64,000 nucleotides of DNA from Entomortierella parvispora. Its lineage: Eukaryota; Mortierellomycota; Mortierellomycetes; Mortierellales; Mortierellaceae. The stretch spans positions 186,001 to 250,000 of the forward strand of contig OY752152.1 in the NCBI GenBank assembly GCA_963573315.1, in the 5' to 3' direction. Below the pieces are notes generated by a model. That model saw only the letters and a program-made list of their open reading frames with translations. It was not told the DNA's origin and did no database searches. The position numbers were made by a program, and so were the translations under genes. The stretch's first letter is position 1. Each line of letters starts with the position of its first letter. Below are positions 23,422-33,014 of this stretch, in pieces.

Positions 23422-26400
23422 CTAGGAGCGAGCTCCGCGAGTGACTGGGGGTGGACCTGGCTTGAGCGGGAAGCGAGAGTGGAAACGGGCGACATGCTCT
23501 GGTGAATTCTCAGCGTTGGCTGCGGGCTGCCATTCCGGATCTTTATAACCCTTGAACTTGATCAAATACCAAAGTTGCTTTCCACGGAATTTAGAGTCCC
23601 AGATTTCTTCAACTTCAAACTCCTCATTGCCGTCAATCTCGATGGTAGGAGGCGGAGGTGCTACGCGACCGGGTATTGTGTTGGCGCGGTAGGGCTCCAA
23701 AAGAGAGACATGGAAAACAGGATGAAGACGGGCCATAGTGGTCGGGAGCTGAAGGCGGACCGATCGAGAGTTGACTACTTCGGTGATCTTGAACGGACCC
23801 AGGTTCTTAACATCCAACTTGTTTGAAGGTCGGGTGGTCTTGATATTGTTACGTTTCAACATGACGAGGTCTCCTATAGCGAAGTTCGGCTGAGGGGTAA
23901 AGCGCTTGTTGTAGTGGCGCTCTTGGTTCTCTAGTGCCGACTTGATATGGAACTGCAAGTCTTCTTGGATACGCTTCAACTCCTGGAGGCGGTCCTTGGC
24001 GAAGGGGCTACTGACTGCAACTCGAGGGACCTTCACACTGAAGCGGGGGTGGTATCCTTGGTGAGCAAAGAACGGAGTTTGTTTTGTGGTTGCTTGCACG
24101 GAATTGTTGTAGCAGAGCTCGGCCATGGGTAAATGATTGCTCCAATCGTCTTGTTGGTAGCTTGTGAAACAGCGGAGGTATTGTTCCAGAGTGGCATTCG
24201 TACGTTCAGTCTGTCCATCGGTCTGTGGGTGATAGGCCGTTGACAGATTCTGGGTGATCCCCAGCGCTTCCATCGCAGACTGCATGAACGTAGAGGTGAA
24301 TACAGAGCCTCGGTCCGATACGATGTCATCTGGCAGGCCATGGTAGGCAAAAACTCGGGACAGGAACAGATCCAAAGTGTCACTTGCGTTGACATCGTCG
24401 GTGGTTGGAATGAAGTGTGCCATTTTTGTGAGGCGATCCACGACCACCAAGATAGCAGTGTAACCTTTGGAGTCAGGTAGTTGAACAATAAAATCCATTG
24501 ATATCGAAGACCAAGGGCTCTCAGGGATCGGCAGAGACTGAAGGAGTCCAAAGGGCTTGTGGTGAGAAGTCTTGTTCCGTTGGCAGGCGTCACAGGTTAA
24601 CACGAAAGACTTGACAAAGTCTCTCATACGTGGCCAGTGATAAGTGCGGCTGACCAGTTCAAATGTCTTTGCAATTCCACCATGTCCAGCAGCAGGATCG
24701 TCGTGACAGGTGGAGAGAATATCTCGTTGCAGAGCCTTATCATCAGGGACTACAATCCGACCGTTGAAGAACAGGACTCCATCCTCGAAGCGGTACTCAG
24801 GGTTGGTCTCGGGATTATCGCGTGACTGATCCAAGATCTCCATGACGGTATCATCGTCTTGATACCCTTCTTTGATACGATTGACAAGGTCTTCAGCGTT
24901 GCCAACCCGGAGTACTTCGTCAATTGCTGCGACTGTGAATGAGCTAAGCGAAATGGGCATCGGCAAGATGGCGTCGTGCACTGGACCTTCCCCCTCTTCA
25001 GGAGTGTACATGCGGGAGAGAGCGTCAGCGGCGCCATTGTGGACACCAGGGCGGTAGGCAAGAACAACCTTAAACTTGGACAGTCGTTCGGCATAGCGGA
25101 TTTGGCGTTCACTCAGAGCACGCTTCTCAGAAAAGTACTCTAGGTTCTTGTGGTCTGTAAGGACAAGAGCAGGGTGTTCAGAGTAAACAAAATAGTGGCG
25201 CCAATGTTCCAGACCCTCGATGACAGCCAATAATTCGGTATCATGGATATGATAATTGCGCTCCGGCGGCGTCAGCGAACGAGAATAGAAAGCGACAGGA
25301 TGGAGCACACCATCATCATCAGGCTGGCTGCACACATTGCCGAGGGCAAACTTGGAAGCATCTGGTTCCAAGACACAAGGACGGGAAGGATCAAAGTGAA
25401 CCAGCATTGGTTCAGAGCTAAACGCGAGCTTGAGGGCATCAAAAGCGGTTTGGGCGGCGGAGTCCCACTTGAACGGGACGCCTTTCTTGAGGAAGCGCGT
25501 CATTGGTCCCACCAGCTTGGAAAACTTCTTGATAAAGCGACGATAAAAGTTGGCAAACCCAAGGAAGACTTGGATGTCGCGGACGCAGGTAGGGACAGCC
25601 CAAGAGGTGATCACCTCAACCTTGGCGGGATCCATGGAGACACCATCGGGTGAGATGATGTAACCTAAGAATTCGACTTTTTCGACGCCAAATTCGCACT
25701 TCTCGAGGTTAACTTGAAGTTGGGCATCGGACAAGAGTTGCAGGACACGGCGTACATCGGCGGTGTGAGTTGCCTTGTCTTGAGAGTAGATTAGGATGTC
25801 ATCCAAATAGATGACCACGACCGTGTCCAAGCACTCACGGAGGACGTCATTGAGAAAAGCTTGGAACGTAGCGGGTGCGTTGCAAAGACCAAAGGGCATG
25901 ACCAAAAACTCGAAATGACCATAACGTGTCCTAAACGCCGTCTTCCACTCGTCTCCTTCGGCGATACGAATTAAATTATATGCACCCTTCAGGTCCAATT
26001 TCGTAAAAATCTTGGCGGAGCGGAGGCGTTCCAAGGTTTCTGCAATGAGCGGTAAGGGGCAGCGGTTCTTGATGGTCAACTTGTTCAGCGCGCGATAGTC
26101 GACACACATACGGAGTTCTTTGTTTTTCTTGGGTACAAAGAGGACAGGAGCCCCGGCAGGGGATTCAGAGTGGCGGATAAAACCCTTTTTCAGATTGTCA
26201 TCAAGGAATTCTCGAAGAGCTTCAAGCTCCTTTTCAGATAAGTTATACAGAGGACCAAAGGGAGCGGTGGCATCCGGCTCAAGAACGATGGAGTGGTCAA
26301 AAGAGCGATGAGGCGGCAGAGTGCCAATCGCGCGGTCTTTGAAGAGAGCAGCAAAGTCAGCATACTCCGGAGGCAGGACAGGGACAGGTTTTTCATCAAC

Positions 26401-27051
26401 AGAATTCAAGGACAGAGAGGGGTCAGAGTGCTCGCGGATCGCTTCAAGATCGCGGCAGAACAAAGAAACGAGTTGTAACGAGTACAAGTCATCAACAGAA
26501 AGGTCAGAAGACTCTACATCAATAGAGTCAAGATCAAGATCAAGATTTTCAATAGATAAATCAGGAGAGTAATGAGAAAGGCAACGTTTATTGCAGTGTT
26601 CATCACGAAAAGAAACTAAGTGCTTTTTCCAATGGATATGAGGGTTGTGGATGTGTAACCAGTCAATTCCAAGGATAACAGCATGGGTCTGAAGAGAGGT
26701 GACGTGGCAATTGAGGGTCTCATGATGGGAGTCTGAGATAGTGAAACTCAAAGGACAGGTCTTGGTGACGGGGCCCGAGGTGCTTGGGGAGCCATCCGCC
26801 ATATGTAAACGGACAGGGTGATTGAGTTCCGAGGTTGGTAGAGATAATTTTTTGATAAATGCGGCGTCAACAAAGGATTTTTGTGCGCCCGAATCGAGGA
26901 GAGCATTGGTCTTGACAGGGGGTCGGTCAGGAAGGTGAACGGTAATAGGAATGAGGAGACAGTAACGAGGAAGTGCGGGCTGGCCCGGAGGGGTAGGCGT
27001 AGCGAGGACGTGGCCTAAGATCCAATCCTCGGTAGGATCTAGGCCGACTCG
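23422..27051 (-). CDS. Pol polyprotein of element C (PR-RT-RH-INT-chromodomain)
   Basis: The frame is open from the gag overlap; the first pol codon after the proposed -1 slip starts at 27051, giving about 1,209 residues. Protease: NALLDSGAQKSFVD. Reverse transcriptase: VDYRALNK, MPFGLCNAPATFQAF and the catalytic VIYLDDILIYS. RNase H: LEPDASKFALG, then LTDHKNLEYF. Integrase: zinc finger CHDDPAAGHGG/CDACQRNK, DDE region MDFIVQLP, IVSDRGSVFTS and HPQTDGQTERTN. The C-terminal chromodomain begins EFEVEEIWDSKFRGKQLWYL. The chromodomain places it among chromoviruses, which use it to target heterochromatin. No internal stop was seen. Confidence 0.95.
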   Translation of the reverse strand, partial: RVGLDPTEDWILGHVLATPTPPGQPALPRYCLLIPITVHLPDRPPVKTNALLDSGAQKSFVDAAFIKKLSLPTSELNHPVRLHMADGSPSTSGPVTKTCPLSFTISDSHHETLNCHVTSLQTHAVILGIDWLHIHNPHIHWKKHLVSFRDEHCNKRCLSHYSPDLSIENLDLDLDSIDVESSDLSVDDLYSLQLVSLFCRDLEAIREHSDPSLSLNSVDEKPVPVLPPEYADFAALFKDRAIGTLPPHRSFDHSIVLEPDATAPFGPLYNLSEKELEALREFLDDNLKKGFIRHSESPAGAPVLFVPKKNKELRMCVDYRALNKLTIKNRCPLPLIAETLERLRSAKIFTKLDLKGAYNLIRIAEGDEWKTAFRTRYGHFEFLVMPFGLCNAPATFQAFLNDVLRECLDTVVVIYLDDILIYSQDKATHTADVRRVLQLLSDAQLQVNLEKCEFGVEKVEFLGYIISPDGVSMDPAKVEVITSWAVPTCVRDIQVFLGFANFYRRFIKKFSKLVGPMTRFLKKGVPFKWDSAAQTAFDALKLAFSSEPMLVHFDPSRPCVLEPDASKFALGNVCSQPDDDGVLHPVAFYSRSLTPPERNYHIHDTELLAVIEGLEHWRHYFVYSEHPALVLTDHKNLEYFSEKRALSERQIRYAERLSKFKVVLAYRPGVHNGAADALSRMYTPEEGEGPVHDAILPMPISLSSFTVAAIDEVLRVGNAEDLVNRIKEGYQDDDTVMEILDQSRDNPETNPEYRFEDGVLFFNGRIVVPDDKALQRDILSTCHDDPAAGHGGIAKTFELVSRTYHWPRMRDFVKSFVLTCDACQRNKTSHHKPFGLLQSLPIPESPWSSISMDFIVQLPDSKGYTAILVVVDRLTKMAHFIPTTDDVNASDTLDLFLSRVFAYHGLPDDIVSDRGSVFTSTFMQSAMEALGITQNLSTAYHPQTDGQTERTNATLEQYLRCFTSYQQDDWSNHLPMAELCYNNSVQATTKQTPFFAHQGYHPRFSVKVPRVAVSSPFAKDRLQELKRIQEDLQFHIKSALENQERHYNKRFTPQPNFAIGDLVMLKRNNIKTTRPSNKLDVKNLGPFKITEVVNSRSVRLQLPTTMARLHPVFHVSLLEPYRANTIPGRVAPPPPTIEIDGNEEFEVEEIWDSKFRGKQLWYLIKFKGYKDPEWQPAANAENSPEHVARFHSRFPLKPGPPPVTRGARS

Positions 27052-28166
27052 TTTTCCGAATCAAATTCGAAAGACACACCTTCGACGGAAACAGCTGCAA
27101 GGCGGGCTTTCTTGACAGGACAATCACCAGCAAAGTGATTCTTTCCACCACAGTAAAGACAGAGCTTGTTGTCGCGACGACGTTGTTTCTCTTCAGCGGT
27201 GATGTGCTTGACACGCACAGTATCAAGATCCATATCAGTTGAGGAGGAGGCAGCGGCAGAGGAGGTCGCGGCTGGGGTAGTGGATCTTCGGGACCAAGAG
27301 TTGTTCGAGTGGTGAGCTCGAGTGCCAAAACGCTGATCGCGCGCACGCGAGACATGGTTTTGGTACGCAGTGGAGGCAGCAGCCTGGGCGTCACGGAGGG
27401 TCTTGAGGTTGTGCATCTGAGCTGTCAACAGGGATTTGACATCGGATGACAGACCATCCTTGAAACGGGCAAGAAGAGCAACCTCGTTCCAACCGGATTG
27501 AGAGGCTAGAGGCTGGAACTTGGCGATGTACTCCGAGACTGTGCCGTTCTGGCGGAGACGGATGAGTCGATTGTTGATATCATCGGCGTGAAGGTGGTTA
27601 CCATAGAGGTCGTTGAGGAGGTCGGCAAAGAGTTCCCAGTCAGACAAGTAACCTTCGGTATCTTGGGCGCGGCCGATGACGTACGGGGCAAAGAACTCTG
27701 CGGGAAGGCCTTCCATTGACTGTAAGGCCAGATTAATCTTGTCGACGTCAGTTCTGAAAGATCTGGGATGTCTCGAGAACACGGTGTTGAGTTGCGACAT
27801 GAACTGGTTCAGCGACATGCCATTGGGATCACCCTTGAACTTGGTCGTGAGGGCGTTCGGGACTGGAACGTTGAGACCACGCTGAGCCAATTGGGCAAGG
27901 ATCTCTTGGACTTGGAGTTGATATTCTTGTTGGCGGGTTTGGTTCTCGGCGAGGGTCTGGATAGCCTCTTGGACAACAGAGGCGGACGAAGTGCTCGATG
28001 TGGCCTCGGCCATGGCAGTCATCTGCTGTTGCAGAACTTCTACCTGTTGCATGGTAGCTTGCAGATGCTGGAGGACAACTTGGGGATTAACGTCTGAGTT
28101 CTCAGCTTGCTCGGCGATGTGGTGCAGGGTGTAGATACCCTGCTGGTCGTGTTGGTTGTGGTCCAT
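27039..28166 (-). CDS. Gag of element C
   Basis: 375 aa: a coiled-coil N-terminus (VLQHLQATMQQVEVLQQQ), a capsid-like central region (TKFKGDPNGMSLNQFMSQL to ASTAYQNHV) and one CCHC zinc knuckle CLYCGGKNHFAGDC. It ends ENESA and overlaps pol by 13 nt. The gag-frame codons GAA AAC (27057-27051, GGAAAAC with the preceding G) are a probable -1 slip site, because pol opens in the -1 frame just there. Confidence 0.93.
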   Translation of the reverse strand: MDHNQHDQQGIYTLHHIAEQAENSDVNPQVVLQHLQATMQQVEVLQQQMTAMAEATSSTSSASVVQEAIQTLAENQTRQQEYQLQVQEILAQLAQRGLNVPVPNALTTKFKGDPNGMSLNQFMSQLNTVFSRHPRSFRTDVDKINLALQSMEGLPAEFFAPYVIGRAQDTEGYLSDWELFADLLNDLYGNHLHADDINNRLIRLRQNGTVSEYIAKFQPLASQSGWNEVALLARFKDGLSSDVKSLLTAQMHNLKTLRDAQAAASTAYQNHVSRARDQRFGTRAHHSNNSWSRRSTTPAATSSAAASSSTDMDLDTVRVKHITAEEKQRRRDNKLCLYCGGKNHFAGDCPVKKARLAAVSVEGVSFEFDSENESA

Positions 28167-28513
28167 GGTAGCGAAAACGGAGAGGGAACAAGTGGACGAG
28201 GGTCGTTTTCAGCGGATTTTGATAACAGAAATGTGGAAAAATAAGCTTTTTTAAAGATTTCCTGTGCGCGAGCAATGCAAGTTTTCGCGGGCCAAGGAGA
28301 GCAGGAAATGCGCAAGAAGAAGAACGGTGGAGAAACAAGAAGTCGACCAGTTTACTTTTATCGACGCGAATGACCCCGGACGGTGGATTGCGGACAGTAA
28401 CCCTGGGACAGGTGAACTATTACTAAAAGGGAGTTGCTGCAAAATGGAAGCAGCAAGAGTGGAGGAGTGTGTCTGGAAGGAAAGCGAGAAGGCAGGATGT
28501 GTTGAGTCTGCAA

Positions 28514-28965
28514 TGTCACGGTCAGACAAGGCAGGAACAAGAAGGTGAAGGAAAGGTGTGGTTTATTGTGAATTGCAGACTGAGGAACAAAGCAAGAGGA
28601 CAGGGGGGTTTATATACTAGAGAGTGATGAAGGCCTGGACCCAGGCCTACGTTGAGTCAGAGATGACACGAAAGAGTAGGATACATATCCGGGCAGGTAC
28701 TAATCATAAGCCGGACCTATGAGTAGGGTCCGGGATGGCAACATAGATGAAGGAGAACGAGATGGAGGTCCTGATAGGTGCGGCTGAGAGATACGTACTA
28801 AGGGTAGCTATAGCCCTAGGTCCAGAACCTGGACGCCAGGGGTACTCGTCGGAGATCAGAGGACAAGCCAATGAGTGCGGATACAGATCCTAGGTTCGCG
28901 ATCCTAGACCAGAGGTACAAGAGACGCGTACTTCGTACGATCTGAGTCTGCGACGTTTCGTGACA
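28514..28965 (-). repeat. 5' LTR of element C
   Basis: 452 bp, nearly identical to 22961-23412. The sequence just inside (TTGCAGACTCAACACATCC on the minus strand) is the primer-binding region; I could not match it to a particular tRNA. The outer edge abuts TGATG, which is the reverse complement of the CATCA found beside the solo C LTR at 43608. Confidence 0.93.
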
Positions 28966-29492
28966 TGATGGCTGTCCGATTCTTCATCGCCAGCTTGTGG
29001 CACTTTCGCAATATTTTTTCGGAAGGATGCTTTGTGCCAAATTCTGCCTTGTGCCACTGGCAATAGATCCTGTACTTATTGGCTAATGTCTTTCGGACAA
29101 CGCTGATTTCATCAGATCCATCAACATAAGAGCCAACGACATGAATATCTCCAGCCAATCGTAGCATTTCAAGCAGCAATCATCTGTCCTCGTCTTTGTC
29201 GTATAAACCATCCAACACGCTTTCATCGGGTAGCACATCAGCATCTCCATCACCAGCGTCTTTGATGATGTTTTCCAAAAGGGTAATTCTGGTTTCCAAC
29301 AGGACCATATCCGCAAGGCTTGTTTCCAGTTCTGCCACTCTTCCTTCGAGACAACTGTGCTGTGCATTTATGGTATCTCTCCTTCATATACGCCTTTTTG
29401 CATATTTTACACACACCTCTATCCGTTTTATAGAACTTGTGCTCGGACTTTGTCTTGCCGCAAGTAGAGCAATGTCTCTTTACGTTGGCCAT
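28966..29492 (-). pseudogene. Zinc-finger/coiled-coil protein cut by element C
   Basis: Starts MANVKRHCSTCGKTKSEHKF with two CxxC pairs (HCSTCG and CKICKKAYM) and the FYK motif between them, a fold seen in HNH-linked and viral zinc fingers. A one-base shift near residue 45 leads to a coiled coil (GRVAELETSLADMVLLETR), then an in-frame TGA after DKDEDR, then EISVVRKTLANKYRIYCQWH and KLAMKNRTAIM at the LTR edge. Across the inferred inversion the reading frame continues at 43608 with GRLLGL and a stop, so the last codons of this gene lie 15 kb away. Function unknown. Confidence 0.6.
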
Positions 29493-29683
29493 CTTGATAT
29501 ATTTTTACAATTGTTATTCAACGAATATCAAGGAACACTCACTCATACCAAGATACTTTGTGACACACCATTTCCTGATAGTTTGAACAGAATGACAGAA
29601 TTGCCAATAACAATTCAGGTGAATGACAGAATTGCTTACAAAAATTCCCGTTTAAAAGTATTAGATCATCACAAGCATATACC

Positions 29684-30596
29684 ATGGAAACAAAAATCTG
29701 TACTTTATGTGAGAAAGAAAAGAAGATCAGCAAGTTTTATAAACACCGCAGACAGTGTAAAAAATGCTATCTGTCTATGAGAAGAAGACCTGTTGATGAA
29801 TCTCAAGACGAATCTGATAGAGATACACCTATCTCCGATGATGAAATATCTGACAAAAAAGCGTTGAAAACTATGGATACACACAACACATTACAATTCT
29901 AAGTGTAAATGCAGCACAAATGGATGAAAGATTGGAAACGATGGAGGAAATGGCGAAAATTGGAACAACAGCCATAACAAATATATTTAGCAAATTGGAT
30001 ACGAATCATGCACAAGTTGTTTGTTTGGATGGTTTAGATGAACTACGTGACAAAATAAGCCAATTGGAGGTGATGATACAAGACTTGCAATTAGAAAATA
30101 AGATCTTGGAACAAGACAAAGAAAATTTGCAGAAGCAGTTTACTGCGCGTGATATCATAATGTCATCGTTCATGCAAATAAGTGCGAAATTGAGAATAAC
30201 TTGCAAGATGAAAAGGACGGAACAAACGTCCAAATGGAAGAAATGTCCAAAAAAATTATGTTGCTGGAACAAAAGAATAACAACATGAAGATTGCTATGG
30301 ATATACAAGATGAACGAATAACAACATCCGGGAATGAGATGGAGTATATGAAGAAAGAATATCGCGGGATGTATACTGCGTTAGATGAAAATGTGGGTGG
30401 TCTAACATCTGAAACGAATATGCGATATAATATGCTTATATTCATCGTGAATACTTTTTACAAATACATAATGGGGTTGTTAACGAACTCAAGTGTGAAA
30501 AGAAAGTTGGAACGGGAAGGATATTTGGTTGATGATGACAAAATGCCCTTAAATTCGGAACCAAACAGTCCTCTGAAGGAAAGATTTGGAAAATAA
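29684..30596 (+). pseudogene. Zinc-finger/coiled-coil protein, frameshifted
   Basis: Starts METKICTLCEKEKKISKFYK and CKKCYLSMRRR: the same CxxC...FYK...CxxC finger as the gene at 28966-29492. The frame shifts near 29890 into MDERLETMEEMAKIG, a long coiled coil (ISQLEVMIQDLQLENKILEQ), and again near 30210 into MEEMSKKIMLLEQKNNNM. It ends SPLKERFGK at 30596, directly before the palindrome CTTTTAAAAA (30597-30606). Restored, it would be about 300 aa: finger, acidic linker, coiled coil, short tail. A+T content is visibly higher than in the host genes. Probably a structural or DNA-binding protein of the multi-gene element; function unknown. Confidence 0.55.
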
Positions 30597-30599
30597 GCT

Positions 30600-30757
30600 T
30601 TTAAAAATACACAACAATTCCCACAATTGTTGCGACTCCCTCGGCAGGACCGGAGTTTCGACCCCCCGCAACCTCCAGTTTTTCCTCGGTGAGGATCCAA
30701 CAAATGTCCACCACGATTTGCAAAACATCTTATCTCTTGCTGGATCCCATTTCCCAA
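30600..30757 (-). pseudogene. N-terminal fragment of the DDE transposase family
   Basis: Begins MGNGIQQEIRCFANRGGHLL eight bases downstream of TTTTTAAAAAA (30765). It matches the start of the copy at 45561-46838 (MEIRCFANRGGHLLDP) at both DNA and protein level, but stops after about 50 codons at the palindrome at 30597. It is a duplicated 5' end, not a gene. Confidence 0.6.
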
Positions 30758-30846
30758 ACGTTGCTTTTTAAAAAAATGCCATTCGTCTTACACTACATCA
30801 TGCCATCCACTGTTCGTTGACATTTCTCGGAATCCTGATGAATCCC

Positions 30847-30969
30847 CTAATATCTGTCTCTCGCTTCAGCCCGTTTGCATTCTTTGCAGACAGTTTTGCA
30901 TGATTTATAAAACTCATCGCGTGGCTTTTTTTGGGAACACGAGTTGCAAGTTGATTCTTTGCGTGCCAT
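30847..30969 (-). CDS. Short CxxC/FYK zinc-finger peptide, 40 aa
   Basis: MARKESTCNSCSQKKPRDEF, then YKSCKTVCKECKRAEARD: two CxxC pairs with the FYK motif, as in the fingers at 28966-29492 and 29684-30596. It stops after the finger, so it is either a free finger peptide or a truncated paralogue that lost its coiled coil. Copy B carries related sequence at 46860 but with a coiled coil on the opposite strand. Function unknown. Confidence 0.4.
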   Translation of the reverse strand: MARKESTCNSCSQKKPRDEFYKSCKTVCKECKRAEARDRY

Positions 30970-31114
30970 CTTGAGAAATACTTTTTTGTTCATCAGGAAG
31001 AACCAAAGATTCTTCATTGTCTTCTGCAGAATTTGATGTATCTTGACATGAAAAAAAGTTGCCCTCTCATACAACCGGGTTGTATATAATGTGTCATCGG
31101 TTAACTAAATCTAG

Positions 31115-31320
31115 ACAGCAGGAGATTGTGGCAGAGTTTGTGGATGAAAAGAAGTTGGAAAGTTGCATGTATATCTACTTGGATGAATTTCTTGATATCC
31201 ATCGCCATGAATATCCACAGATTCGTCATACGCGATGATCCGAGAAAGATTGCGATCGAGTGGACTTCTCAACAGCACAGATGCTACAGAATATTTGTTG
31301 AGAGGACGGAAATAAAATGG
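31115..31320 (+). pseudogene. Fragment of a small unknown gene paired with the Rep-like gene
   Basis: Reads EIVAEFVDEKKLESCMYIYL and DEFLDIHRHEYPQIRH, then loses frame. It is clearly homologous to 43715-43971, where the frame continues for another ~45 codons. In both copies it lies directly upstream of the Rep-like gene and ends at TTTTTAAAA. No family recognised. Confidence 0.5.
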
Positions 31321-31385
31321 TCTTTTTAAAAACGAATATCTGCCAAGAATATCTTTTTTTCTTTCTGCACACTCCACAATTCAAG

Positions 31386-32985
31386 ATGACCCGGTCAAAG
31401 GAAGCTATTATCAACGACGTTCTCGCACATTCTGCGCACTTGTTGTCGGACATGGGAAGATTACAAAAACCATCAGACACTCACGTAAAGAAGGAGGGAT
31501 TCAAGGACTACTCTAAAATATTCTGCGATTTCATTATCTTCTGGGGACTTTATAACGGTAAAAAGGAAAAGTCCAAAGGAGCGGCAATTGGGAAGTATAT
31601 GGCTGAATTACGCTACATGTTCGAGGAGTCGTCTCTCGATGTCGAATCCATAAAGATGGTTGGCACATACCCTCTGAAAGGATCCGACGCGACCTTCCCG
31701 AAGAAAGTACTCAAGAAATACCGTAAAGAATACCGCGGTAAAGAATATAGTGCAAGCTACATTGCAATCAAGGTGTCATTGGATTATTGCCATTTGGGAA
31801 GAACAGTACACACGCTACGAAATATGCAAAAACGTCTAGCTAAGAGGTTTATCGTTCTCCATGACGTGGATTTTGCGCAAGATTGTGGTCATATCGCGAT
31901 GAGAATACAATTGGAAAAACATATCCGACTGCAAAAGGTAGGACATATCGTCAAAGACAGAAACAAGGTTGGCGACAACTGTGTGTCATGGATTGGCAAC
32001 AAAGAGCATACCATGAATATTCGATTCAAGGTATACAACAAATTTGTGCAACAATTGGAAAGTGCAGAGGTTCGGAAGTCTCTGGGTTCACGAATGGAAA
32101 ACTTGGTTGAGAAAGACGGCAAATTCGCTAAACATTTAGCGCGATATGAAGATTGCGGATATTCACGCATGGAATTAACATTCTATGGCTCCCAACTGCT
32201 GTCAACGGCAAAGTATCGGGAGCACATGAGTCAAACGAGAGAAATGTTGGATTCGTGTCAGACATTCGAATGCTCTCATGAAAGCCAATGGCGCCAAAGA
32301 GCTGAACTCATAGATTCGATGGTTACTGTGTATATTCGAAAACTGGAGACATTTGCCTACTGCCACTGGTGGAATTCCGTTACATCCAAAAAGTATGGAT
32401 ACATGTGGAAAAATGTGCACAAGAAGTTAGTACCAACTCTGGTGGCAAACTATTCTTTCAACGACCGGCCAACCCACCATTTTGTCGTAGATATAGTTGA
32501 TGATGTCGCAGTCATCAAGGAGCAGGTCACATACCAACGTGTTGCTGGATCCACAGCCATAACAATGGTTGCTGGTGGACACAAAGGAATGTTCCCATCG
32601 CGCCAAGCGCAAGGCTACAATGCCCATGAGTTCAGCGATGTGGGAATTGTGGAAGTCGACAATATCTCGATTGGATGGCCGAAAAAGAAGATCGACAAAC
32701 GTAGTCCACCGATGATGGAAATATCCGGAATCTCAAGTCCATTCATAGAAGGTCATACACATTAATCTACAATGCTCTTAGTCCTGGGGTCCGTTATACC
32801 GTTCATGCAGCTGGAATGGCACAATATAGAGGAAATAGGGAGTGGTATTACATCACCGAATGTAACCTGAAAGTGCGAGCTGGAATGTCATGGCGAAGGA
32901 TCTGGAGTTCATGGAGAGAGCGGTTCCTTGGAGAAGATTACAAAAGTAGTGCAGTTGAGACATTACTTGCGAGCTTGTCGACTAG
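31386..32985 (+). pseudogene. Replication-initiator-like protein, copy A (one frameshift)
   Basis: Intronless; the start MTRSKEAIINDVLAH at 31386 lies 54 bp after TTTTTAAAAA (31323-31332). The frame is open for about 450 codons to near 32725, then shifts by one and continues VHAAGMAQYRGNREWYYITE. Comparison with copy B (44037-45543) confirms the shift. Notable motifs: FIVLHDVDFAQDCGHI (hydrophobic strand with two Asp), NIRFKVYNKFVQQLES, then YSRMELTFYGSQLL. The pair KVYNK...SRxE resembles rolling-circle replication initiators, where similar residues precede the nicking Tyr. No HUH motif was found, so this is only a suggestion. It converges on a DDE transposase, as in copy B. The family is unknown to me. 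Confidence 0.6.
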
Positions 32986-33014
32986 GTTTTTAAAAATTTA
33001 CACAGCCACACAAC

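Larger units (their letters stand above)
22961..28965 (-). mobile_element. Full-length Ty3/gypsy chromovirus, family C
   Basis: A 6,005-bp element transcribed on the minus strand, with 452-bp LTRs at each end (TGTCACG...CGTGACA), gag, then pol in the -1 frame. Both frames look intact and the LTRs differ at about one visible position (GTGTC versus GAGTC near the 3' end), so it is young. The polypurine tract AGGGGGAGGAT abuts the 3' LTR at 23412. The left flank (GCAAG) and right flank (TGATG) do not match; see the inversion finding. Confidence 0.95.

Noticed and set aside
31386-32985. Helitron Rep assignment for the ~500-aa protein
   Set aside because: No HUH motif or fused helicase domain, and a DDE partner; the helicase scrap nearby is separate and truncated.
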